The notes below the pieces were generated by a model that worked only from the letters and a program-made list of their open reading frames with translations, was not told where the DNA came from and did not search any database. The position numbers and the translations under genes were made by a program. This document shows, in pieces, positions 18,914 through 28,592 of a stretch of DNA of 64,000 nt (position 1 is its first letter; each line of letters starts with the position of its first letter). Origin of the DNA: Cupriavidus pinatubonensis (GTDB lineage: Bacteria > Pseudomonadota > Gammaproteobacteria > Burkholderiales > Burkholderiaceae); the NCBI RefSeq assembly GCF_019602855.1, contig NZ_CP080767.1:2356001-2420000 (forward strand). Reading direction: 5' to 3'.

Positions 18914-19681
18914 TTAGTCGGCCGGGGAAATGGCGTCGACAGCGTCCGTAATCAGTCCGTCGAGCCCCCAGCCGATCAGTTCGGCAGCGCGCCCGGGATC
19001 GTTCACGGTATAGCTAAGCACCTTCAGTCCCGCGGAGTGCGCGGCGGCAATGACCTGAGCATCGAGCCCCTTGTGGTTCGCATCCAGCGCGACGCAACCG
19101 AGCGCCTGCGCGCGGGCGAGCCAGTCCGGCGGCAGCACATCGACCAGCAAGGCGCGCGGAAGCTCCGGCACGGCCAGCCGCGCCGCGGCGAGCGCCTCTT
19201 CCGAAAACGACGACAGCAGGGGCGGCACGTCGGCTCCGCGCCACATGGACCGGGCGTCCAGCGCGACTGCAGCGCCGGTTTCCCTTTCCCGCCCGGGGAC
19301 AGGCTTGATCTCGATATTGCAGAGAAGCCCGTTGGCTCGCGTATAACGCGCGATGGCGGCCAGGGTCGGCACCGGCTCGCCGGCGTATCCGGGGCTGTGC
19401 CAGGCTCCGGCATCGAGCTGAGCCAACTCGCCGAACGTTAGTGCATCGACGCGGCCGGTACCGCTGGTAGTCCGATCCAGCATGGCATCGTGCATCAGCA
19501 CCGCCTTGCCGTCCGCGCTCAGCTTCACATCGAACTCGAACATCCGGTAGCCAAACGACGCACCGAGGCGGAAGGCAGTCAGCGTGTTCTCGGGCGCCAG
19601 CTTGCCGGCGCCGCGGTGCGCGATGTGGCGAGGGTATGGCCAGTTGGCCGCCGTGACGGGCGCGAATTGCGGTGCATCCAT
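18914..19681 (-). CDS. ugpQ: Glycerophosphodiester phosphodiesterase UgpQ
   Basis: A 255-aa cytosolic GDPD-family enzyme that hydrolyses glycerophosphodiesters to sn-glycerol-3-phosphate and an alcohol. The catalytic core is visible: His22-Arg23 in HRGAGKLAPENT, Glu31-Asn32, the metal ligands Glu49 and Asp51 in EFDVKLSADG, and His64 in VLMHDAMLDRTTSGTG. There is no signal peptide, which agrees with the cytoplasmic UgpQ type. It starts 2 bp after the ugpC stop and closes the ugpBAECQ unit. Confidence 0.95.
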   Translation of the reverse strand: MDAPQFAPVTAANWPYPRHIAHRGAGKLAPENTLTAFRLGASFGYRMFEFDVKLSADGKAVLMHDAMLDRTTSGTGRVDALTFGELAQLDAGAWHSPGYAGEPVPTLAAIARYTRANGLLCNIEIKPVPGRERETGAAVALDARSMWRGADVPPLLSSFSEEALAAARLAVPELPRALLVDVLPPDWLARAQALGCVALDANHKGLDAQVIAAAHSAGLKVLSYTVNDPGRAAELIGWGLDGLITDAVDAISPAD

Positions 19682-19683
19682 GC

Positions 19684-20793
19684 TCAGGCCTCGATGCGCT
19701 TGCCCGATTGGGCGTCGAAGAAGTGAAGATGATCCGGCGACGATGTCACCGGCAGCTTGTCGCCGGCGCGCACCCGGGCATGGCTGTCGAGCCGCACGAC
19801 GATGGGCTGGCCACCCAGTGATCCATAGGCAAAGGAATCCGCACCCAGTGCTTCGACCACGCGCACGTCGACTTCGGCAATCGCATCATGCGCAGCACAC
19901 GGCTCGATATGCTCCGGCCGCAGCCCGAGCAGCGCTTCGGCCGGCAGATGCAAACCCATCGGCAGGTGTCCAAGCGTCGCGTCGCTGGCGCCCCCCTCCT
20001 TCCCTAACACGCGCATCTGCGCCACGCCGCCCGCTCCCGCCGCGCCGCCGTTGCGCGCGACCGGGACCAGATTCATCGGCGGCGAACCGATAAAGCCGGC
20101 CACGAAAGTACTGGCCGGGCGCGTATAGACCTCCAGCGGCGTACCGATCTGTTCGACACGCCCGCCGTTGAGCACCATCATGCGGTCAGCCAGCGTCATG
20201 GCCTCGACCTGGTCATGCGTCACGTAAAGGCTCGTTGTACCAAGTCGTCGATGCAGCTCCTTGAGCTCCAGGCGCATCTGCACCCGCAGCTTGGCATCGA
20301 GGTTCGACAATGGCTCGTCAAACAAGAACACCGACGGCTCGCGCACGATGGCACGCCCCATCGCCACGCGCTGGCGCTGGCCGCCGGAAAGCTGCCGGGG
20401 CTTGCGGTCCAGCAGCGGCGCAAGTTCGAGAATGCCGGCCGCATGTTTGACGCGCTGCTCGATCTCGGCCTTGGCCATGCCGCGTATCTTGAGCCCGTAC
20501 GCCATGTTGTCGTACACGCTCATATGCGGGTACAGCGCGTAGTTCTGGAACACCATGGCGATGTCGCGCTCGGCCGGCTCCAGATTGTTGACGACCCGAT
20601 CGCCGATATGAATATCCCCGCCGGTGATGGTCTCCAGCCCCGCCACCATGCGCAGCAGCGTGGATTTGCCGCAGCCCGATGGGCCGACGATGACGATGAA
20701 CTCGCCGTCAGCGATCTCCATGTCGATACCGTGCACGACTTTGACGTTGCCGGCATAGGTCTTCTGAACATTGCGAAGCGACAGTTTTGCCAT
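19684..20793 (-). CDS. ugpC: ATP-binding protein of glycerol-3-phosphate ABC importer
   Basis: A 369-aa ATPase of the MalK/UgpC type. Walker A GPSGCGKS is at 37-44, the signature LSGGQ at 135-139, and Walker B VFLFDEP at about 155-161; the H-loop region [12 protein letters not shown] is present. The C-terminal regulatory OB/TOBE domain begins near residue 240 and contains a Gly/Ala-rich insertion ([14 protein letters not shown]) before GLRPEHIEP. It sits between ugpE and ugpQ on the same strand. Confidence 0.96.
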   Translation of the reverse strand: MAKLSLRNVQKTYAGNVKVVHGIDMEIADGEFIVIVGPSGCGKSTLLRMVAGLETITGGDIHIGDRVVNNLEPAERDIAMVFQNYALYPHMSVYDNMAYGLKIRGMAKAEIEQRVKHAAGILELAPLLDRKPRQLSGGQRQRVAMGRAIVREPSVFLFDEPLSNLDAKLRVQMRLELKELHRRLGTTSLYVTHDQVEAMTLADRMMVLNGGRVEQIGTPLEVYTRPASTFVAGFIGSPPMNLVPVARNGGAAGAGGVAQMRVLGKEGGASDATLGHLPMGLHLPAEALLGLRPEHIEPCAAHDAIAEVDVRVVEALGADSFAYGSLGGQPIVVRLDSHARVRAGDKLPVTSSPDHLHFFDAQSGKRIEA

Positions 20794-20841
20794 TGTGTGT
20801 TCCTGAACAGCCTGCGTGAATCCAGTCTCCGGATCGCGCGC

Positions 20842-21690
20842 TCACTTCTCGGTTTCGACCAGTCCCTTGACGAACCACTTCTGCATCAGCACCACGACGA
20901 CAGCTGGCGGAATCATGGCCAGCATCACGGTGGCCATTACGAGGTTCCAGTCCGTTGCCGCATCGCCCGAGCGCGAAATCATCTGCGTCACACCGACCAC
21001 GATCGGCGTCATCGACTTCTGCGTGGTGATCAGCAGCGGCCACAGGTACTGGTTCCAGCCGTAGATGAACTGGATCACGAACAGGGCCGCGATGCTCGTG
21101 CGCGACAGTGGCAGCACCACGTCCCAGAAGAAGCGCAGCGGCCCTGCGCCATCGATGCGCGCCGCTTCGGCAAGCTCGTCGGGAATCGTCAGGAAGAACT
21201 GCCGGAACAGGAACGTGGCCGTGGCCGAGGCGATGATCGGAATCGTCAGGCCAAAATAGCTGTCGAGCATGCCGAGGTCGGACACGACCTTGTAGGTTGG
21301 CAGAATGCGGACTTCCACCGGCAGCATCAGCGTGATGAAGATCAGCCAGAAGAAGGTCTTGCGCAGCGGGAAGCGGAAATAGACGATCGCGAAGGCCGAG
21401 ATGATGGAGATCGCGATCTTGCCCAGCGCAATCCCGAGCGCCATGATCAGGCTGTTCATCATCATCGTGGAAACGGGCGACGCGGCATTGCCAACACCGT
21501 CCACCAGGACCGTCCTGTAGTTTTCCAGCAAGTGGCTGCCTGGCACCAACGTCATGGGCGCCTGTAGTACCTCGTCCGCGGTTAGTGTCGACGCGACGAA
21601 GGTCACATAGACCGGAAAGGCCACGATGCCCACGCCAAGGAGCAGCATCAAATGAGAAAGTACATCGAGCAAAGGTCGTCGTTCTACCAT
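20842..21690 (-). CDS. ugpE: Glycerol-3-phosphate ABC importer permease UgpE
   Basis: A 282-aa inner-membrane permease with six helices. The EAA loop that contacts UgpC is visible as [24 protein letters not shown] near residues 190-213. The start [21 protein letters not shown] is typical. It is 15 bp after ugpA and 48 bp before ugpC. Confidence 0.95.
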   Translation of the reverse strand: MVERRPLLDVLSHLMLLLGVGIVAFPVYVTFVASTLTADEVLQAPMTLVPGSHLLENYRTVLVDGVGNAASPVSTMMMNSLIMALGIALGKIAISIISAFAIVYFRFPLRKTFFWLIFITLMLPVEVRILPTYKVVSDLGMLDSYFGLTIPIIASATATFLFRQFFLTIPDELAEAARIDGAGPLRFFWDVVLPLSRTSIAALFVIQFIYGWNQYLWPLLITTQKSMTPIVVGVTQMISRSGDAATDWNLVMATVMLAMIPPAVVVVLMQKWFVKGLVETEK

Positions 21691-21705
21691 CTTGCAGCCC
21701 GCCTC

Positions 21706-22587
21706 TTAGTATTGCACCTTGCGTTCCACGTACTTGAACTGCACCACGGTCAACGCGATCACGATCACCATCAGCACCACTGACTGCGCCGCCGAGCCGC
21801 CGATATCCAGCCCACGGAAACCGTCGTGGTAGACCTTGTACACCAGCGTATTGGTCGCGTTGACCGGCCCCCCGTGCGTCACCGCGTCGATGATCGCAAA
21901 GGTGTCGAAAAACGCGTACACCACATTGACCACCATCAGAAAGAAGGTGGTCGGTGATAGCAGCGGAAACACGATCGACCAGAAGCGCTTCCACGGTCCC
22001 GCGCCATCGATCGCCGCCGCCTCGATCAGCGACTTTGGAATGCTCTGCAGCCCGGCAAGGAAGAACAGGAAGTTATAGCTGATCTGCTTCCACGCGGCGA
22101 TGATCACCACCAGCAACATCGCCTGGTTGGCATTGAGCAGAAAATCCCAGTGCACGCCTGCAGCATGCAACGCATAGGACACGACGCCCAGCGTTGGATT
22201 GAAGAGAAACATCCACAGCACGCCGGCCACCGCCGGCGCCACGGCATAGGGCCAGATCAGAAGTGTCTTGTACCCCGTCGCGCCACGCACCACGCGGTCG
22301 GCAAAGTAGGCCAGCAGCAATGACACGGAAAGGCCCAGCAGCGTCACTCCCACCGCGAACACAGCCGTGACCTGCAAGGAGTGCAGGTACTCGCCGTCAT
22401 TCGCCAGCACCCGGAAATTGTCCAGCCCGACGAACTGCAGGTCGATGCCGAACGCGTCTTGCTGGAGCACCGATTGATACAGGGCCTGCCCGGCAGGCAG
22501 AAAGAAAAAGATCAGCGTGACCGCCATCTGCGGCAGCACCAGCAGATAGGGCAGCCACGAAGAGCGGAAAACAACCCGTTTTTCCAT
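21706..22587 (-). CDS. ugpA: Glycerol-3-phosphate ABC importer permease UgpA
   Basis: A 293-aa inner-membrane permease with six helices (for example [19 protein letters not shown] at the N-terminus). The EAA loop is [20 protein letters not shown] at about residues 187-206. It pairs with UgpE in the transporter. A 107-bp gap with a long inverted repeat separates it from ugpB. Confidence 0.95.
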   Translation of the reverse strand: MEKRVVFRSSWLPYLLVLPQMAVTLIFFFLPAGQALYQSVLQQDAFGIDLQFVGLDNFRVLANDGEYLHSLQVTAVFAVGVTLLGLSVSLLLAYFADRVVRGATGYKTLLIWPYAVAPAVAGVLWMFLFNPTLGVVSYALHAAGVHWDFLLNANQAMLLVVIIAAWKQISYNFLFFLAGLQSIPKSLIEAAAIDGAGPWKRFWSIVFPLLSPTTFFLMVVNVVYAFFDTFAIIDAVTHGGPVNATNTLVYKVYHDGFRGLDIGGSAAQSVVLMVIVIALTVVQFKYVERKVQY

Positions 22588-22604
22588 AAGACATCCCGCG
22601 CCGC

Positions 22605-22667
22605 GACGGCCAGGCGGCCGCCTTGCATAAACCCATGCAGAGGCAGGACGCCCGCCTTGCGGCCGTC
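22605..22667. repeat. Structured inverted repeat between ugpB and ugpA
   Basis: GACGGCCAGGCGG (22605-22617) can pair with CCGCCT and GGCCGTC (22652-22657 and 22661-22667) with a 3-nt bulge; inside is a small TGCAT/ATGCA hairpin. Such hairpins after the binding-protein gene often protect its mRNA or reduce read-through to the permease genes. That role is inferred. Confidence 0.5.
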
Positions 22668-22694
22668 CCGGCCCCGCTACAGAACTGGCGAAGC

Positions 22695-24011
22695 TTACTC
22701 GCGCACGGTCTTCTGGAACCGCTCCAGCAGTTCGTTGCCGCGCGCCACGGCGGCATCGAGCGCCTCCTTGGGTTGCTTCTTGCCCGACCAGACTGCCTCG
22801 AGCTCTTCGTCGATCACACTACGGATCTGCGGGAAGTTGCCAAGGCGAATGCCCCGCGACTTATCCGTGGTCTTGACGATCATCTGCTTGACCGCCACGT
22901 CCGCGCCCGGGTTCTTGTCGTAGTAGCCCGACTTCTTGGTGAGCTCGTAGGCGGCCACCGTCACGGGCAGATAGCCCGTCGACTGGTGCCAGTCGGCCTG
23001 GACATCGGGGCGCGACAGATACGAGAAGAACTTGGCCACGCCCTTGTACTCGTCCGGCTTGCGGCCACTCATGACCCACAACGATGCGCCGCCGATGATC
23101 GTATTCTGCGGGGCACCCGGCACGCCCTGCTCGTACGGCAACGGCGCCACTGTGAAGTCGAACTTGGCGTTCTTGCGAATATTGGCAAGCGCTGCCGACG
23201 AGCCCGTCAGCATCGCGCACTGGCCGGCAATGAACTTGGCCTTCGGCTCATCCTTGCGGCCGCCGTAGACGAAATAGCCCTTCTGCGACATGTCCAGCAG
23301 GTTGGCGATGTGCTTGACATGCAGCGGCGAGTTGAACACCAGGCGCGCGCCCGGTCCGCCGAAGCCATTGTTTTCCGTCGCGAAGAGGACGTTGTGCCAG
23401 GCAGAGAAACTCTCCAGGTGCACCCAGGACTGCCAGTCAGTGGTGTAGCCGCACGAAACGCCGGCCGCCTTCAGCTTGGCTGAGTCGGTCGCCACTTCCT
23501 GCCAGGTTGCAGGCGGCTTGTTGGGGTCCAGCCCCGCCTTCTTGAACGCATCCTTGTTGTAGTACATCACCGTGGTCGAACTGTTGAACGGGAACGACAG
23601 CATCTCGCCCTTGTTCGACGTGTAGTAGCCCGCCACCGCCGGAATGTACGCCTTCGGATCAAACTTTTCGCCCGCCTCCTTCATGACCGTGGCCACGGGC
23701 TTGATGGCGCCCTTGGCATTCATCATGGTGGCCGTGCCGACTTCGAATACCTGCAGAATGGCCGGCGCATTGCCAGACCGGAACGCCGCAATACCCGCCG
23801 CCAGCGACTCGTCATACTGACCCTTGTAGACGGGCACGATCTTGTAGTCGGACTGGCTGGCATTGAACTGGTTGGCAATGGCATTCACCTTGTCATTCAA
23901 GGCGCCTTCCATCGAATGCCACCACTGGATCTCGACCGCTGCCTGGGCGCTGCCCGCCCCGGTAAGGGCGGCCAGCACGGCGATCTTCAGCACACTACGG
24001 GAAAAGGACAT
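22695..24011 (-). CDS. ugpB: sn-Glycerol-3-phosphate-binding periplasmic protein UgpB
   Basis: A 438-aa solute-binding protein. An N-terminal signal peptide is clear ([20 protein letters not shown], cleavage likely after AQA at about residue 24). The mature start [25 protein letters not shown] matches UgpB proteins, as does [24 protein letters not shown]. It captures glycerol-3-phosphate and glycerophosphodiesters in the periplasm for UgpAEC. It is the first gene of the operon and a candidate Pho box lies upstream. Confidence 0.96.
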   Translation of the reverse strand: MSFSRSVLKIAVLAALTGAGSAQAAVEIQWWHSMEGALNDKVNAIANQFNASQSDYKIVPVYKGQYDESLAAGIAAFRSGNAPAILQVFEVGTATMMNAKGAIKPVATVMKEAGEKFDPKAYIPAVAGYYTSNKGEMLSFPFNSSTTVMYYNKDAFKKAGLDPNKPPATWQEVATDSAKLKAAGVSCGYTTDWQSWVHLESFSAWHNVLFATENNGFGGPGARLVFNSPLHVKHIANLLDMSQKGYFVYGGRKDEPKAKFIAGQCAMLTGSSAALANIRKNAKFDFTVAPLPYEQGVPGAPQNTIIGGASLWVMSGRKPDEYKGVAKFFSYLSRPDVQADWHQSTGYLPVTVAAYELTKKSGYYDKNPGADVAVKQMIVKTTDKSRGIRLGNFPQIRSVIDEELEAVWSGKKQPKEALDAAVARGNELLERFQKTVRE

Positions 24012-24063
24012 GGGTGGTCTCTCCTGGTCAAGTTGTTCGCTGCATCGGGAAACAAGCGAATTT

Positions 24064-24081
24064 ATGTGCTTTTTATGACAC
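24064..24081 (-). promoter_or_regulatory. Candidate Pho box upstream of ugpB
   Basis: On the minus strand GTGTCAT-AAAA-AGCACAT resembles the PhoB site CTGTCAT-N4-CTGTCAT: 6 of 7 in the first half, weak in the second. It lies 53-70 bp before the ugpB start. ugp operons belong to the phosphate regulon in E. coli; control here is inferred. Confidence 0.4.
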
Positions 24082-24216
24082 CGGCATGTTACGCCTGTCG
24101 CACCCCGGGCGGCAATTCAGCAAAATCACCAGTACGAGACTTATTGCAGTGCAATGTCGACCGACCCCACCGCTTCCCGCAATGGTGCAGGGCAAGCGGC
24201 AGTACAATCCGGCACC

Positions 24217-25017
24217 ATGCAACCGCTCCAAACCCTGGCCGCCCCCGCCCTGCGCCGCGTGCGCGGGATCCTGACCGACATCGATGGCACCCTGACCACG
24301 GGCGGCAGGCTGCCGGCGCGAGCAGCCCTCGCGCTGGAGCACCTCCACCAGGCCGGCCTGCATGTGATCCCGGTCACTGGCCGCTGCATCGCCTGGGCCG
24401 AGATCCTGGTGCGGCTATGGCCCGTGGACGCCATCATTGGCGAGAACGGCGCGTTCTACTCGCACCTGCGCGATGGCCGATTGCTGACGCGCTTCCTCGA
24501 TGACGCCCCAACCCGCGCCCGCAATCGCGACCGTATCCGTGCACTGGGCGAGCGCATCGTGCGCGAAGTCCCCGGCAGCACGCTCGCCTCTGACCAGGCC
24601 TGGCACGCAGCCGACCTGGCCATCGACCACGCCGAGGATGTCACGCCGCTGCCGCCCGATGCGGTTTCCCATATTGTTCGGCTCATGCAAGACGAAGGCA
24701 TGACGGCGACAGTCAGCTCCATCCACGTCAACGGCTGGTTCGGCCAGCACGACAAGCTCAGCATGAGCCGGCTGTGTGCGGCGGAACTGCTCGGCGAAGA
24801 CCTCGACATCCGGCGCGACGAATGGCTGTTCATCGGCGACTCGGCCAACGATGCGAGCATGTTCGCGCATTTCCCCTTGTCGGTCGGCGTCGCCAACGTG
24901 CGCGAGATCCTGCCGCAATTGCCGGTGGCGCCGGCCTACGTGACCGAGGCCGTGGGCGGCGATGGATTCGCCGAGATGGCCGAGCGTTTGCTTGCGGCGC
25001 GCTCGGATAGTGCATAG
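24217..25017 (+). CDS. HAD-superfamily (IIB, Cof/sucrose-phosphatase-like) phosphatase
   Basis: A 266-aa HAD hydrolase. Motif I is GILTDIDGTLTT with the nucleophile Asp21 and general acid Asp23; motif II Thr is in IPVTGR; motif IV is FIGDSANDASMF. The C2B-type cap between about residues 80 and 185 places it with Cof, sucrose-phosphate or mannosyl-3-phosphoglycerate phosphatases; the substrate is unknown. The start shown (MQPLQTLA) is preferred because homologues start near here; an in-frame ATG at 24154 would add 21 unconserved residues. TACAAT at 24203-24208 lies just before this ATG. It is divergent from ugpB, so it may share its regulation. Confidence 0.85.
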   Translation: MQPLQTLAAPALRRVRGILTDIDGTLTTGGRLPARAALALEHLHQAGLHVIPVTGRCIAWAEILVRLWPVDAIIGENGAFYSHLRDGRLLTRFLDDAPTRARNRDRIRALGERIVREVPGSTLASDQAWHAADLAIDHAEDVTPLPPDAVSHIVRLMQDEGMTATVSSIHVNGWFGQHDKLSMSRLCAAELLGEDLDIRRDEWLFIGDSANDASMFAHFPLSVGVANVREILPQLPVAPAYVTEAVGGDGFAEMAERLLAARSDSA

Positions 25018-25023
25018 CAAGAG

Positions 25024-25050
25024 AAAAGGCCGGGGCGAACCCGGCCTTTT
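25024..25050. terminator. Bidirectional terminator between HAD gene and ntrC
   Basis: A perfect 11-bp stem AAAAGGCCGGG (25024-25034) and its complement (25040-25050) with a GCGAA loop. A-tracts and T-tracts on both sides allow it to work for both convergent genes. Confidence 0.88.
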
Positions 25051-25073
25051 CGCTGAAAGCCATCATCGGTAGC

Positions 25074-26621
25074 TTAGTCGAAGCCCAGTTCCTGCAGCTT
25101 GCGCGTGATCGTATTGCGTCCGATGCCAAGCCGCGTGGCAGCTTCCACGCGGCGGCCCCGCGTCACACCGAGCGCCGCCTCCAGTACGGCCTTTTCGAAG
25201 CGCCGCGTCAGCACGTCCATGACTTCCGGCTGGCCGGACTCCAGCATTGCCTTTGCCTCGCCAGCGAGCAGGGTTTCCCATCCGGCCGCGAGCGACGAAG
25301 GTGCTGGCATCGAGGTCGCCGTGACTGGCCTCACCGCGGTCATGGTGTCCGCCTCGGCGACTGGCATGGCCAGTCCGCCGTAATCGGAAAGATCATGGCC
25401 GCCCTCGAAATCAGCCGATGGCAAACGCGCCTCGACCGCACGCGGCACCGGCGCGCTTTCCGCACTGCCGGTGCCGATCATCTCGCGCGGCAAGTCCTTG
25501 ACCTCGATGGTCTGGGCCGGCGCCATCACGGTAAGCCAGTTGCAGAGGTTCTCTAGCTGGCGCACGTTGCCCGGGAACGGCAGCGTGCTCACGTACGCCA
25601 GCGCCTCGTCGGACATGCGCTTGGGCTCCACGCCCAGTTCCTTCGCGCTCTTCTGCAGGAAATGCCGTGCCAGCAGCGTGATGTCCTCGGGACGTTCGCG
25701 CAGCGGCGGCAGGCGTAGCCGGATCACGTTCAGGCGGTGGAACAAGTCTTCGCGGAACAGGCCCTCCTTGACGCGCAACTCCAGGTTCTGGTGCGTGGCG
25801 GCAATCACGCGCACATTGGCGCGCAGCGGATTGTGCCCGCCCACACGGTAGAAGTTTCCGTCGGACAGCACACGCAGCAGCCGGGTCTGCAGGTCGAACG
25901 GCATATCGCCGATTTCATCGAGGAACAGCGTGCCGCCCTCGGCCTGCTCGAAGCGACCGCGGCGCATGGTTTGCGCGCCCGTGAACGCGCCGCGCTCATG
26001 GCCGAACAGTTCGGATTCGAGCAGATCCTTCGGGATGGCGGCCGTGTTCAGCGCAATGAACGGGCCATTCGCGCGCGGGCTGTGCTTGTGCAAGGCTCGC
26101 GCGACGAGTTCCTTGCCCGTACCGGACTCGCCCGTAATCATCACCGTCACATTCGATTGCGACAGGCGGCCGATCGCGCGGAACACGTCCTGCATCGCGG
26201 GCGCCTGCCCGAGGATTTCCGGCGCATCGACGAGCCGGTCGTCCATCTCCTCCTCGCGCAGGCTTTCTTCGAGCGCGCGGCGGATCAGTTCGACGGCCTT
26301 GTCGACATCGAACGGCTTGGCCAGATATTCGAAGGCGCCGCCCTGGAATGCCGCCACGGCGCTGTCCAGGTCCGAATAGGCCGTCATGATGATGACCGGC
26401 AGGCCTGGGTGCTTCGCCTTGATGGCCTGCAGCAGGTCCAGGCCCGAGCCGCCGGGCATGCGGATATCCGATATCAGGACCTGCGGAACATCGTCTTCCA
26501 GCGCCGCGAGTGCGTCGCGGACATTGGTAAAGCTGCGCGAGAGCAGGCTTTCACGGGCCAGGGCCTTTTCAAGTACCCAGCGGATTGATTGATCGTCGTC
26601 GACTATCCAGATCGGCTTCAT
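25074..26621 (-). CDS. ntrC: Nitrogen regulation response regulator NtrC (GlnG)
   Basis: A 515-aa sigma-54 enhancer-binding activator. The receiver domain has Asp52 as phosphorylation site (LISDIRMPGG). The AAA+ domain shows Walker A GESGTGKE at 164-171, the sigma-54-contacting GAFTGA at 211-216 and Walker B TLFLDEIGD at 231-239. The Fis-type HTH closes the protein (RRVEAATRLGIGRNTITRKL). Start at MKPIWIVDDDQS; nine upstream codons are in frame but unlikely. It follows ntrB with a 91-bp gap. Phospho-NtrC activates glnA under nitrogen limitation. Confidence 0.97.
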   Translation of the reverse strand: MKPIWIVDDDQSIRWVLEKALARESLLSRSFTNVRDALAALEDDVPQVLISDIRMPGGSGLDLLQAIKAKHPGLPVIIMTAYSDLDSAVAAFQGGAFEYLAKPFDVDKAVELIRRALEESLREEEMDDRLVDAPEILGQAPAMQDVFRAIGRLSQSNVTVMITGESGTGKELVARALHKHSPRANGPFIALNTAAIPKDLLESELFGHERGAFTGAQTMRRGRFEQAEGGTLFLDEIGDMPFDLQTRLLRVLSDGNFYRVGGHNPLRANVRVIAATHQNLELRVKEGLFREDLFHRLNVIRLRLPPLRERPEDITLLARHFLQKSAKELGVEPKRMSDEALAYVSTLPFPGNVRQLENLCNWLTVMAPAQTIEVKDLPREMIGTGSAESAPVPRAVEARLPSADFEGGHDLSDYGGLAMPVAEADTMTAVRPVTATSMPAPSSLAAGWETLLAGEAKAMLESGQPEVMDVLTRRFEKAVLEAALGVTRGRRVEAATRLGIGRNTITRKLQELGFD

Positions 26622-26712
26622 GTGCGTCGCTTGTCTGCTCGGTGTCATTTGGTCTTCCGCATGCCCGGCCTGGCGGCAAGTGCAACGATCGATCGCGGAT
26701 GCCGGCGGACAG

Positions 26713-27894
26713 CTAGTGCAGCGGCAGCAGGATGCGGAAGTCGGTACAGCCCGGCCTGCTCTCGCATTCGATCAAGCCCTCGTGCTGCTGCACGAAGGTT
26801 TGAGCGAGTGTGAGACCGAGTCCGCTGCCGCCGTCCCTACCCGAAACCAGCGGATAGAAGATGCGTTCGCGGATGTCATCGGGAATTCCCGGGCCGTTGT
26901 CGATCACATGCAAGTCCAATGCCAGCTTGAACAATCGCTTCGCAATCGTGACCTGGCGGGCGACGCGCGTGCGCAGGATGATCTGCGCGTCGCCGCGCGC
27001 AATGCGCTCGGCCAGCGCCTGGGCTGCGTTATGGACGATATTGAGCACGGCCTGGATCAGCTGTTCCATGTCGCCGCGCAGTTCGGGCAGGCTGGCATCG
27101 TAATCGCGCTCGATGTCCAGCCCGTTGGGAAACTCGGCCAGCACGACCGAACGCACACGCTCTAGCACCTCGTGGATATTCAGGCTCGACACGATATGCG
27201 GATGGCGGTGCGGCTCCAGCAGCCGGTCCACCAGCGTCTGCAACCGGTCCGACTCCTTGATGATGACCTGCGTGTATTCGCGCAGTGCACGTTCGGGCAA
27301 CTCGAACTCGAGCAGTTGTGCCGCGCCACGGATACCGCCGAGCGGATTCTTGATCTCGTGGGCGAGATTGCGGATCAATTCCTTGTTAGCGGCCGTCAGG
27401 TCGAGAATGCGCTCTTCCCTGTCGCTGCGAACCTTCTGCTCGTTGGGCAGGATCTCAACGAGCACGGTATCGCTGAAGGCCTCCAGCGCGCCGATGACCA
27501 CGTGCGCGTGAATGGGCTCCTGCAATGGTGGGCGCAGCACCAAGTCCTGGCGCCGCACATCGAACTGGCGCGTGATCACCGTGTCGATCATGCCCTGCAG
27601 CTCTTCGGACTGCCCGAACAGGTCCGACAACGACAACTCCACCATCGCCTTGCGCGACACTGCGAAGGTCGATTCCGCCGCCGGATTGGCATACATCACG
27701 CCCAGACCCGGTTGCCTGACGAGCAGTACCGGGTTAGCGACGACATCGAGGCCGGCATGCAGCGCCACCGCGCCTAGTGGCAACACCTGACCGCTGCCCG
27801 GACCATTGGCCGGTGGAGTCCGGCCGGCAGTGTCGCCGCCGGCGCCATCGGCGCTACCGCTCCTGCGCGACACGCTGCGAATCAGGCGACGCAT
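26713..27894 (-). CDS. ntrB: Nitrogen regulation sensor kinase NtrB (GlnL)
   Basis: A 393-aa cytosolic histidine kinase/phosphatase controlling NtrC in response to PII. A PAS domain covers about residues 48-150 (VMYANPAAESTFAVSRKAM). The H-box is NLAHEIKNPLGGIRGAAQLLE with His179. The N box and G boxes are visible (VLNIVHNAAQAL, VIDNGPGIPDD, GRDGGSGLGLTLAQTF). The first 40 residues are a Gly/Ala/Pro-rich extension not usual in enterobacterial NtrB. It starts 4 bp after the DUF4124 gene. Confidence 0.96.
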   Translation of the reverse strand: MRRLIRSVSRRSGSADGAGGDTAGRTPPANGPGSGQVLPLGAVALHAGLDVVANPVLLVRQPGLGVMYANPAAESTFAVSRKAMVELSLSDLFGQSEELQGMIDTVITRQFDVRRQDLVLRPPLQEPIHAHVVIGALEAFSDTVLVEILPNEQKVRSDREERILDLTAANKELIRNLAHEIKNPLGGIRGAAQLLEFELPERALREYTQVIIKESDRLQTLVDRLLEPHRHPHIVSSLNIHEVLERVRSVVLAEFPNGLDIERDYDASLPELRGDMEQLIQAVLNIVHNAAQALAERIARGDAQIILRTRVARQVTIAKRLFKLALDLHVIDNGPGIPDDIRERIFYPLVSGRDGGSGLGLTLAQTFVQQHEGLIECESRPGCTDFRILLPLH

Positions 27895-27898
27895 ATGA

Positions 27899-28465
27899 CT
27901 AGTCCTTCAAGTTGGAAAGCTCGCGGCGCAACGACGCCGCGTTGGCTTCGCTGCGGGCGATGTCATCGCGCATGGCTGCCGTGCGATCCAGATACTTTTG
28001 ATAATTCCGTTCGTTGCCCTGCCGCTCGGGCTGGCCGTTGTTGTACTCGGCACGCAGGGTGGCCAGCTTGGCGTCCTCGGCCTGCAATTCCTGCTCCAGC
28101 ACGGTGCGCCGCTCGCTGTCACGGCTCTTCTGCGTGGCGCTATCCACCCGGGGGAAACCGGCCGTGGACGCTGTCGCTGCCGGAGCCGCAGCAGCCTTTG
28201 CCGACGCCGAGGTACGCCCGCCTGGCACGGAAACCACATCGGGCAGGTTCAGCCGCTTGCAGCCTTTGCCTGCGTTGCCATTGCGATACTCGGGCACGCC
28301 ATTGGGGCCGACGCAGACATAGACGTCGGAGGACTGCGCCTGTGCAGTCTGGCTCCACGCAGATGCCAGCAGCACGGCCGCAGACACCAGGATGGGGAGT
28401 CGGACACGGGAATGGTGCAGCAGCTTGGCCAGCCGGGCCAGGGGCGCGAACTCGTTCATGAACAT
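27899..28465 (-). CDS. DUF4124-domain secreted protein between glnA and ntrB
   Basis: A 188-aa protein with a signal peptide (about residues 20-44, LPILVSAAVLLASAWSQTAQA) and a short DUF4124-type module (DVYVCVGPNGVPEYRNGNAGKGCKRL), then an Ala-rich linker and a C-terminal predicted coiled coil (about residues 115-188, ERRTVLEQELQAEDAKLATL onward). Its biochemical role is unknown. It sits between glnA and ntrB on the same strand, 4 bp from ntrB. The conserved glnA-DUF4124-ntrB-ntrC order in Burkholderiaceae suggests co-expression but not a nitrogen function by itself. The start may be two codons downstream (MNEF). Confidence 0.82.
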   Translation of the reverse strand: MFMNEFAPLARLAKLLHHSRVRLPILVSAAVLLASAWSQTAQAQSSDVYVCVGPNGVPEYRNGNAGKGCKRLNLPDVVSVPGGRTSASAKAAAAPAATASTAGFPRVDSATQKSRDSERRTVLEQELQAEDAKLATLRAEYNNGQPERQGNERNYQKYLDRTAAMRDDIARSEANAASLRRELSNLKD

Positions 28466-28502
28466 CAGCGATAGGGTTGAACGGAAAGCCCCATTCTAGC
28501 CA

Positions 28503-28536
28503 TCAAAAGAAAAAGGGACAGCCAAAGCCGCCCCTT
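28503..28536 (-). terminator. Probable terminator after glnA
   Basis: On the minus strand AAGGG and CCCTT enclose a GC-rich loop and are followed by CCCTTTTTCTTTT. It lies between glnA and the DUF4124 gene and may be only partial, since ntrBC can be read from glnA. Confidence 0.5.
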
Positions 28537-28592
28537 GATGGTGCTACTGTTGCCCGACCACAACCTGTCGTCATCGCCGGGCAACAACTCGC

